Shown here: positions 11,700 to 20,275 of the stretch, piece by piece
Layout: each line of letters opens with the position of its first letter
Numbering within the stretch: the stretch's first letter is position 1
Assembly: GCA_950295325.1 (NCBI GenBank)
Contig: OX485805.1
Coordinates: 10,602,501-10,666,500 of the forward strand
Reading direction: 5' to 3'
From: Polytrichum commune
Lineage: Eukaryota > Streptophyta > Polytrichopsida > Polytrichales > Polytrichaceae
DNA length: 64,000 nucleotides
Position numbers and translations under genes: made by a program
Notes under the pieces: generated by a model
What the model saw: the letters and a program-made list of their open reading frames with translations, nothing else
Databases searched by the model: none
What the model was told of the DNA's origin: nothing

Positions 11700-12474
11700 T
11701 CCCAAGGCTAGCCCTATCTCTCTCTCTCTCTCTCCCTCCGCGATTTCTTTTTCTCTCCCTCCGCGCCAAGCTCCCTCCTTTCTCTCCCTCCTTTCTCTCC
11801 TTCTTGTCGTGAAGCGGCGGCACCTCCCCCGAAGCGACAGCTCCGCCTAGCGCCGCATTTTCTTATTCTCTTACTCCTTTCCACCTCTGACATTCTTCTA
11901 ACCTTCTTCTCGGATTCTCTCTTCTTTTTGTAAGGGTTTAGGAGCAATTTCAGTGTGTGTTTATTGTAGAGGAGTGTGTTTTTGTTTAGGGGGACTTGCA
12001 TTGAATGATTTCAGAGTCTGTTTGTTGTTTATGAGTGTGTTTTTGTTTATTGAGTGATTTCAGAGTGTGGTTGACGTTTAGGAGAGTGTTTTTGTTTAAA
12101 CAGACGCGCATTGAGTGATTTCAGAGTGTGGTTGTTGTTTAGTGTTTAGGGTTTTTGTTTAAAGATACGCGCATTAAGTGAATTCAGATTGTGTTTGTTG
12201 TCTAGGAGTGAATTTTTGTTTGAAAGTATGCGCATGGAGTGTTTTCGGAGTACGCTTGTTGTTTAGGAGAGTGTTTTTGTTCTAGAGTGCGCGCTTTGAG
12301 TGATTTCAGAGTGTTTTTGATGTTTTGAAACTGGCTTTTGTTCTTAAAGTGCAAGACAGAGTGATTACAACTTATTGCCTCAGTGATACAGAAACTTTGG
12401 CCTGAGTGTTAGTGAGATTTGAGTGTTCAGGTGTGATTACAGACTGATTACAGCTTATTGCAGCTTGAATCAAG
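11700..12474 (+). promoter_or_regulatory. 5' leader of copy B
   Basis: CT-rich (CTCTCTCTCTCTCTCCCTCC near 11720), then GAAGCGGCGGCACC and GAAGCGACAGC. After this come about eight degenerate repeats of some 60 bp containing GAGTGATTTCAGAGTGTG and GTTTTTGTTTA. Same order and composition as the leader of copy A. The donor CAAG|GTATTA ends it at 12474. Confidence 0.5.
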
Positions 12475-13104
12475 GTATTATCTTTACTCAACATAATATG
12501 CTTCAATTTCTCTAGGGTCTTGATGCATATACAATGCATAAGCATTGTATATGTTGTGTCCAAAAATTACATATGAATCTTGAAACACAATAGTTTTGGG
12601 CGACGCCCCAAATCTCTATATAAAACCCCAACCCCATAAAAACTTAACAATGTAAATGTTGCAGGTGGTTTGGGTCGCTCGACCCAAACCCTGCTGATGG
12701 TTTGGGTCGCTCGACCCAAAACCTACAACGAACCAAGCCAATATCTCAAACTAAACAACCTTCTAAACATTAATAACCATTTTTTTGATGCCCATAATGT
12801 GGAATCTCCTGAGACTAGTTGGCATGTCCACATATGTCCAGCGCGGATTAACCAAAACATCAAAAATTGCTGAGAGAACGGATAATTTGAACACTACTTG
12901 GTGCTAATCAATATACTCAGCGTCATAAGACTCGAAATCCACCAACAATTCTTGTATAATTGAGCTACTCCAGGCTTGGGTTTGGGTCGCTCGACCGAAA
13001 CCTGTCATTCATGGTGACCAAAAGAATATCGTTCTCCCATTCCACCAAATAGAATGCTTTGGGTCAATCGACCAAAACTAACAGTGTCGTTTCTAGAATT
13101 ACAG
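12475..13104 (+). repeat. Leader intron of copy B with palindromes and conserved hairpin
   Basis: Donor CAAG|GTATTA and acceptor AATTACAG|ATG mirror copy A. The hairpin GCATATACAATGC / GCATTGTATATG is at 12525-12554. Exact dyads lie at 12669 and 12701, near copies at 12981 and 13058. The exact pair is 32 bp apart, like the 33-bp array of copy A. Confidence 0.75.
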
Positions 13105-14430
13105 ATGGCCCCCAAGAAGAGACCTGGAGAAAGGTGGTTTATGCTCGCGCCAGACGAACTATGGCAGGAGTACGAAACTCCCCAGGACGACACATACGTG
13201 CCCAAGGATGGGCTCGTTCTTGCGTGGTCCGTCCAGGTTGTGAAGTCCTCCCACTTCAAGCTGCTATTCGTGGTGAAGGTGGGGACCCACGAGCAGCACA
13301 CATGGGCAACACTGACGGGATGGGAGGTTGCGTCCGTCCAAGCTCTCGGGGACTACGTTGACGTTATTCTGGAGAACTCCGCCGTGCAGAACGTTCATAT
13401 GTTCATGCACCAATTCTCCGAGGCTTTCGACCCCTTCTACGCCAAGGAGACGTGCATTGAACCGGAGACAATAAAACAGGAGGCCATCTTCATAGATGGC
13501 AGTGTAACAAACACTAAGATTGCTAGCAGGTTCACAAAATTGAAACATGCTATCACGGTTCACAACAAGGCGCTGCAAAACAAACCCAAAACGCAGCAAC
13601 CGTTGAGGCGGAAGGCCACGACAGAAGAAGGCGCGGGGTCCTCAAGACCCCAAACTGTGAGAAAGCCGCGGCCGGTGCCTGCAGACTCTCGAAGGACGAG
13701 TACTACCTCGACGCCGGCTGACAGCTCTACGCCAACGCCGTCCGCAAGCTGGCAGACGACACCGTCCAAGAGGGGAAGAGAGTCATCAATGATGACTGAC
13801 GAGCCAGCTTCACCAGAGTTGCGGATGCCGAAGCCTGGCCAAGAGGTGGATGCAGGGGAAATACAAAAGATCAACGACAACTTCGAAACAAAATGCATCC
13901 ACTGCTTCTTCATGGGCAGGGGCTTCAAGTTCGACGTTAACATCGCCCAGTGCCACCTTGCGCCACCAGAAAAGTGTGTCCGAGCCAAGGATGACGCCTA
14001 CGTTGACTGGATGGTCGCTCAGATATTGGGCGGTCAGTTCAAAGATGACAGGCAGACGATTGTGGTCATGCCCCAAGGCCTAAAAAAAATGCCGACGCCT
14101 GATATGTGGCCGGCAATTTCAAAGGGAGATTTCTGGCTGATTGACGGCCAACACAGTGTGGAGGCCTCCAAAAAAATTTAGCTGATGACTGAATGGGACG
14201 ACCCCCACAAGCAGAAGGAGAAGCTCAAGGTGTGGAAGGCATTGGTGGTCTGATGTGACAACGAGACCGTTCTTACTGACATCTCCCGCTTCTTCAATAT
14301 GGGAAACAAGAAGAGGGCATATCAGGCATCATGGATTAGGAATATCATGGCCTCGAGGGAGGTGTGGGAGTTTTATGGAAGGCCTCCCAAGGAAAGGGAG
14401 AATGCGAAAGACAAGAACCCGAAATGGGAG

Positions 14431-14694
14431 GTGAGCAAGTTTGGGTCGTTCGACCCAAACTCTTGTATTCTTTCATTGTCTTCGTCAGGCTTATAGTTTG
14501 GGTCGTTCGACCCAAACTCTTGTATTCTTTCATTGTCTTTGTCAGGCTTATAGTTTGGGTCGATCGACCCAAACTCTTGTATTTTTTTTATTGTCTTCGC
14601 CAGGTTTTTAGTTTGGGTCGACCGACCCAAACTGCTGATGCATTTCTTGTTTCATGACGTGTTGTCTAACGTGTGTTGTTTACTTCATTTGCAG
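14431..14694 (+). repeat. Intron 1 of copy B: four palindromes in a 57-bp tandem repeat
   Basis: Exact dyads at 14440, 14497, 14554 and 14612 with centres TT, TT, AT, AC. The unit spacer is CTTGTATTCTTTCATTGTC plus TTCGTCAGGCTTATAG. The intron sits at the same codon boundary (after NPKWE) as intron 1 of copy A, but its spacer sequence and period are different. Donor GTGAGC, acceptor TTTGCAG. Confidence 0.9.
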
Positions 14695-16059
14695 GATTTC
14701 AAATACCAGATGATTAATAAATTCTCCTCGATTGACAACGCAAGCCACAAGCAGAAGAAGTACAACGAGCTACGAGGAGAAATTTATTTAATCACTGCTT
14801 CTGACTCTGTGTGGGGAAAATGGAAGTGTGTTTTCGAGAAACACGAGACGGGGGACCTCACGGACCCCGACACCGGCATGCTCTTCAACCAGACTGCGCG
14901 CTTCAAGAAAATGGAGCCTCTGGTGAGGGAGTTCTTCAGAGCTCTTCAAGGGCTTTCGGAGACAAAGATGAGAAAGGCGGCTTCCCACATCCTTCACGTA
15001 CAGCCCACGTACGACGAAGAGATACTGGGTCCACCCGAAGATCGTCTTCACCAAGCCTAAAAGCTTCGTCCCTTCATGCTACACAATGAAGGAATGGACG
15101 GAGAACAGGAAGAAGAAGACGACCATCGTCCAGGAGCTGCACAAGCTTGTGCCGGAGAAGAAGCTCCTTGTGGATGGAGAGGTCGACGAGGCGCACTGGA
15201 GGGCCTTCAAATCCGAGTACAAGTTTACCAGTGCGTCGATGGCGGCACTCATGAGGGAGGCGGGAGACGAATTCCTCAGGTCCAAGCTCGTGAAAGGGGG
15301 GAAGAACCGGGCGCTTCCCGAACACTCCGCGCGTGCCTTCTCCAACTTCATAAAGGAGAAGGAGATCGTTAGTTTCGAAGGGGACGCACATTTCAACTTG
15401 GTCACCCTCGACCCGCTCAAGATCCAAGGCTGGCCAGGGTCCGATTCCAGGAAGGCGATCAGGACAAAAGCCGGGGATCGCTTCCCCTTCGCATTGATAG
15501 ACTTCAGAAACATCCCTGGAGCTTCATTCGAGGGGACAATGAGCACCTCGTTTTACGAGCCATTCTTCTCCAAGTTCGTCGACTAGTCCCAAATTCAAGG
15601 AGGTGGATATCTGGTTGTGGATTGTCGAGGACAGGAGGGCGGAGCAAGTCTACGAGATTGTGCGGAAATTGCAGCCAGAGTACGCCGTCTCGAAATCCCA
15701 CTACGTTGCTGCACCGGCGGAGGGGGCGTACAACACTTTGAAAGACAAGAAGACGAAGATCGTCAATGTGTTGTGCTTGTACTTCGTGTACAAAGCTGAG
15801 CTGCTGAAGGTGCCAAACCATCCTATAGCCCGGATGGAAAAGCTTTTCCAGGTCCCAGACGTGTTGGGTACCAGCAGGAGTTTGTACAATGAGGCGAAAT
15901 ACGCCAACTACCCCGCGGATGAGCTGCGGATGGATTTCTACCTGCGGATGATGAGGACCCTCACGAAGAGGGGGGACTGCATCTTCAACGTCTTCGGGGG
16001 CTCGAAACCGGTCTTCGCTGCAATGGTAAGCAACTACCCTGAAGTTTTAATGTGTTTGG

Positions 16060-16079
16060 TTTGGGTCGAGCGACCCAAA
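16060..16079. repeat. Single palindrome in intron 2 of copy B
   Basis: Exact dyad, centre AG, alone in a 128-bp intron (16026-16153, GTAAGC...TGTGCAG). Confidence 0.9.
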
Positions 16080-17259
16080 CTAGTTTTGTATTGGTTGTCA
16101 TTTTTCTCTATTCTTCATTGGTGATACTAACGCTATTGATATGGATTGTGCAGATGTCTGGGTTGAACATCTACTCCTATGTGGAGGATGCCGATGTTCA
16201 ATTCTACAGGACCCAAAAGTCTCTGGCTAAGAGGATGGACATCCTCGACTGGATACCGGGATCCTACATTGGCGAGATCCTCCAGGGGGGTGAGAATCCG
16301 CTTGATATGGCGAGGCGAATCAACCCGGAAGAATTTACCATGCGGCCCTCCGTTGAATTGCCAGAACCACTCATCGGGTTGCATCCGGGCAATCCGTCAA
16401 TGGGAGCAGGTGGCGAGGTTGCGGAGGAGGGGGAGGAGGAGGAGGAAGCAGAAAAAATGGAGGGGGAGGTGGAGGAAGGGGCAACATGATTCACTCAAGA
16501 ATCCGAAGCCCCTCAGCGGAAGAAGGCCATGCGGGCTGCCACGCCGCAGAGCAGGCTGGTGCCTGTGCTCACGGTGGACGACGCGAAGGAGATGTACTCG
16601 AGGGACGCGATGGCCACCTTCAGGGATCGGCGAAGGCTGAAGGGGAAGAAATTGTACAGCGACTATGCGGTGGAGGAGACGATCACCATAAGCTCCGAGG
16701 ATGAGGACGACATGGAGCTCGCGAAGAGGCTAAGGTCGGATCATGCCTCCCCCACAGCGTTCGCCGGGAATGTGAGGGTGAAACCGGAAGTCCTCACCGT
16801 GGAGGAGGCCAACGCGAAAATGCTCCGGGACGAGGAGCAGCGCGTCCGATTGGAGAAAGCTGCCGCGGATGAGCCCTCGGTCCGCAACGAAGTCGCGGAG
16901 TTGAGGGCTCTCCTTTTGGAGCAGGAGCGGCAAAGGGCGATGGCCCAACCTCCTTCCCAAGCGGAACTGATCACGCAAGTGATTCAGGGCATGCTGGCGC
17001 AGGGATTGGTGATGGCTCCCCCGAGTGCATTCCCTCATTTGCCCGCCGGCTTCCCTCCCCAAGATATCGGCCCGCGCGTCAGCAGTCATTCAGCTTCGGG
17101 CATTTGCTACAGCCGCACGCCCGCCCTTACGCGCCCGTCCAGCAGGTGGACGACCCCAACCTTTGGCGCGTCCCCGGAGCGTCCATCTCGTTGGCACCCC
17201 CGCCGCTCCGGCCTCCCATCCTCTTGCCCCCACACCACCAGCGGGACGACCCCCACATG

Positions 17260-17348
17260 TTTGGGTCGTCCGACCCAAACAGTGCCGACGTTGGAGCGTC
17301 CCAGAGCGACCCTCGCCAAGCAGTAGGGTTTGGGTCGGCCGACCCAAA
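17260..17348 (+). repeat. Two palindromes inside a coding exon of copy B
   Basis: Exact dyads at 17260-17279 (centre TC) and 17329-17348 (centre GC) lie in the open Pro-rich frame. They are translated as FGSSDPN and FGSADPN, both in the same frame relative to the dyad. A further exact dyad (17633-17652, centre GT) follows the putative donor GAG|GTAATG at 17610/17611. Confidence 0.8.
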
Positions 17349-17610
17349 CCCCGTCCCCGATCAGACCCCCGTTGACGAGCCCATGCTAGATGTTGAAGGC
17401 CCTCAAGGGCCTGATGATACCTCTATTCCTAACCCAGTCGATGAACCAATGCATGATGCGCATGCGGAGGTTGGGTTGGGACAAAGGCCTGACAGTCAAC
17501 CTTTGCAGGAGCAGGTTGCGGCTAACGTCGTCGTCGGAGGCGGCGGTGACAGAGGTGGGGCAATGCACGCGATGCCGGCATCAACGGCGTCAAGGCACGA
17601 CCAAGGCGAG

Positions 17611-18124
17611 GTAATGCACTGACCCCACTCAGTTTGGGTCGGTCGACCCAAACTCCCCAGGTCTTTGTCTTCTTGCCTTGGTCGTGTCCCCTAGCTAGGA
17701 CGAACTTACGCGCCCGTCACCCTCCCCCCCGGCACTCGCGCCCTTCGTCACCCCCGAGCGACCATCCGTTCGTCCACCTACCCCGGCTTGCGACGAAGTC
17801 TTCATCACGGCGGCGCGTCTCCTCAAATTTTGTTAGATGTAGATCTAGACTAGTTTGAACGCATCGTTCAACGCGGCTCCCCCCCATCAAGATGTATATA
17901 GAGCATTATATATAATATAATCACCATTTTTTACTCCTATATACTTGTATCTTGTGGTTAAATGTATCTTGTATGCTCTTGCCTCTCTTGTGTCCCTTGT
18001 TGCACCCCCTCCAAGATGAATCAAATGGTTTTGTGTTTGCACCGAGAACACTCGTTTCCTTAATGCTTCGTTTGGACATAGCATGACATAAGTTGCCCCC
18101 GTTTTCTCTCGCTCGTATCCGCAG
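17611..18124 (+). other. Putative phase-0 intron linking copy B to the phosphatase-like exons
   Basis: Begins GTAATG after CAAGGCGAG and ends GTATCCGCAG before GGCTCGGAGCAT; both borders are phase 0. Contains one palindrome near its start. If it is not an intron, it is the intergenic region between two genes. No in-frame ATG precedes the phosphatase motif in the next exon, which favours the intron reading. Confidence 0.45.
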
Positions 18125-19879
18125 GGCTCGGAGCATAGCGTAGCGGCTCCCCGACGCTCTTCTCCAAGGAGCGGAGAGGGCAGCACGGCGGCCCCCCCGG
18201 TTTTACCCGCCCCGCCCCCACTGCCGAAGAAACGATTCCTGGTGTTAGACATGAACGGTGTCCTCGTGCACTGCGTTCATTGCCCTAGGGCCCCCACGGT
18301 GCCCTTTTGCAAGCCCGAGGACGCTAATTACGACGGGCCGCCCACGTTCATAAAGAGCAAGCTAGTTCACCTCCGCCCGTGGCTTCGGACCTTCCTGCAG
18401 ATCGCCCAACAACGATGGTGGGTGGTCGTGTGGAGCTCCATGAAGGCCGAGAACACCAATGCCGTCGTGGAGTTCATCTTCAAGGGCATCGAGCCCCCCT
18501 GCATGGTCCTAGCACAGGAAGCATGTAGAATATTGTACACATCGGACGGCAAAGTCGTCAAAAAACCAAACAACGCCGCTTCCCCCCAATATCTCAAGGT
18601 CTTGAAGCCCATTTTTTGGGACCAGCGACCGTCCTTGATAGGCGTCCCCTACGATGTCCGTCCCACCCGCGAGAACACGCTCATGGTGGACGACAGCGCC
18701 GCCAAGAACATGTTGAACCCGACGGCCAACTTCATAGTTTGCCCTACGTGGACGGTCGAGAAGGTCCGGGACCGATTTTTGTTAGACCTTAGTAAATACC
18801 TCCAGGTGCTCTAGGGTAGCGGACTACCCGTAAACAATTTTGTTAGGAATAATCCCATAGGCGAGAGATACTTGGATCCACGAGACCATTTGTACAGAGA
18901 GTTGTTCTCACACGTGAAATTTAACAAGCTCATTTGAGGCACTACGTGTGTTTGTATGTGTGTGTGTGTGTGCGCCCGCCCACTTTGTGTAATACATGCT
19001 TCATATGTATCTTGATTTTCACGCTCTATCTCCCCCTTTTCCCTTTCCCTTGGGTTTTGTTTTGTTTCAATTTTGGCGCCAACGTTTGGAGCCCTTGATT
19101 GACATCGTCAGCGAGTCAGACTTGGGAAGCTTCTTCTACGATACCGTTTACGACGCCGCGTCGACCATTGACTACTCCAAGGAGCCTATTGACGCCGGCG
19201 TCGTCGATAGCCCCCCACCCAAGCAAATCTTCCGGCGCTCTGCGTCCCCGTCGCCGCTCAAGGGCATAGATCGCAAATGCGTCCGGACGTCCCCCTCCCG
19301 GCCCGGCGGCAGCATTACACCTCAACGGCGGCTGCGGATGGACGCTCAGCCTACGAAGAGTGGCACCCTTCCTATTCCTTTGCGGGATGCCTTGCCCCTC
19401 CTCGCCAACTCCGACGGGAACGCCCCCGGTGACAAGGTGAACCCCCCCCCCCCCCAACATGGTTAACCGTGCATTACAATCATTTTTCACTAAACAAAGG
19501 AACGTGTGACACGTTTGGGTCTTCCTCCCTAAACTAACACATGTGTTCTTGCATTCACGCGTTGCAGGTTGCTCCCACCCGTAAACCTATGCGGTCTAGT
19601 GCGTCCATCGAGTTGGAGCGTTTCTACTCCATGACCAGAAATGCAAGACAGTCCACTTCATCGTATTCGAATTCTTCGTCGTATAATTCGGGCGGCCGAC
19701 GGAATCCAAAATGTGTTATTGATGGCGGTCACCCCAAGAATGGCTATAGTCGCGGGGCGGAGATTTTCAGGAATGTTGAAGCAATGCGAGCAAAAGAAGC
19801 CGCAACAAAAGAAAAAGATGCAAAAGAAAAAAAAAAACAAAAGAAAAAGAGGCAGTCTCCGAGGCTAGATAGGCCATAG
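18125..19879 (+). CDS. FCP1/NLI-interacting-factor-like HAD phosphatase domain protein
   Basis: The exons are 18125-18805, 19092-19436 and 19568-19879, all phase 0, 445 residues in total. HAD motifs: FLVLDMNGVLV (motif I; the usual second Asp is Asn), VVWSSMKAEN (motif II) and TLMVDDSAAKNML (motif IV). This is the layout of FCP1/SCP-type CTD phosphatases. The first, nucleophile Asp is kept, so activity cannot be excluded. The second acceptor (GTTTGGAG) is weak and chosen by frame. Exon 3 ends in a Lys-rich tail (KEKKKQKKKR), a possible nuclear signal. A decayed palindrome lies in the last intron (19515-19534). There is no plausible ATG upstream of motif I in the first exon, and that exon is in phase with the last exon of copy B. 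It may therefore be the C-terminal part of the same gene. Confidence 0.6.
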
Positions 19880-20007
19880 TAGGCGTAGGGTTTTGGGCCA
19901 TAGGCAACATCATTTTGGGTCGCACTATCCAATGGATGTGTGGTGTTAGCATGCTATGCATTTTACATGCCATACTTTGTATGTTTTATTTGCAATAATA
20001 TAATTGT

Positions 20008-20275
20008 CACATGATTTCCCCTTCCATATGGTCCAAGGTTTGGATTGCCCTACCTAAACCATCACAAATATGAGTTTGGAATATTTTGTATGCAATATTA
20101 TATTGGTTAACATATTTACCCTTCAATAAGATCTATGGTTTGGATTGCCCTACCTAAACCATATTCATACAAGCTCTAATATTTTGTGTGCAATAATATG
20201 AATGTTTTAAGGTTTCCCCTTTAATTTGGTCTAAGGTTTGGATTGCCCACCCTAAACCATCACAAATATGAGTTA
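20008..20275. repeat. Three about 100-bp tandem units with decayed palindromes
   Basis: Each unit has GGTTTGGATTGCCC.ACC-type sequence ending in TAAACC, at about 20037, 20131 and 20234. The inner 22-bp box has the same length as the intact dyad plus its flanking G and C. Most of its differences are C-to-T or G-to-A. Units 1 and 3 share TCACAAATATGAGTT. Confidence 0.7.

Larger units (their letters stand above)
13105..17610 (+). pseudogene. Copy B: ParB/Srx/DGQHR-like plus beta-class DNA methyltransferase-like protein, broken
   Basis: The exons are 13105-14430 (442 codons, same as copy A), 14695-16025 and 16154-17610; introns are 14431-14694 and 16026-16153. Exon 1 repeats copy A, including FWLIDGQHSVEASKKI. 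Exon 2 contains FEGDAHFNLVTLDPL, in the place of a (D/N/S)PP(Y/F/W) catalytic motif, and later GDCIFNVFGGSKPVFAAM, like the motif I FxGxG loop. Motif IV coming before motif I is the beta-class order of N4/N6 DNA methyltransferases. The catalytic motif is degenerate (DPLK). Exon 3 has an acidic run, a coiled-coil-like stretch (about 16790-16960) and a Pro-rich tail with two in-frame palindromes. About six breaks (stops and frame changes) are seen across the exons, so it is called a pseudogene. Domain calls are inferences. Confidence 0.6.

Noticed and set aside
1-19900. Treating the inverted copies A and B as terminal inverted repeats of one recent giant transposon
   Set aside because: The arms are diverged in exons and have unrelated intron spacers; no target duplication can be seen because copy A leaves the window.
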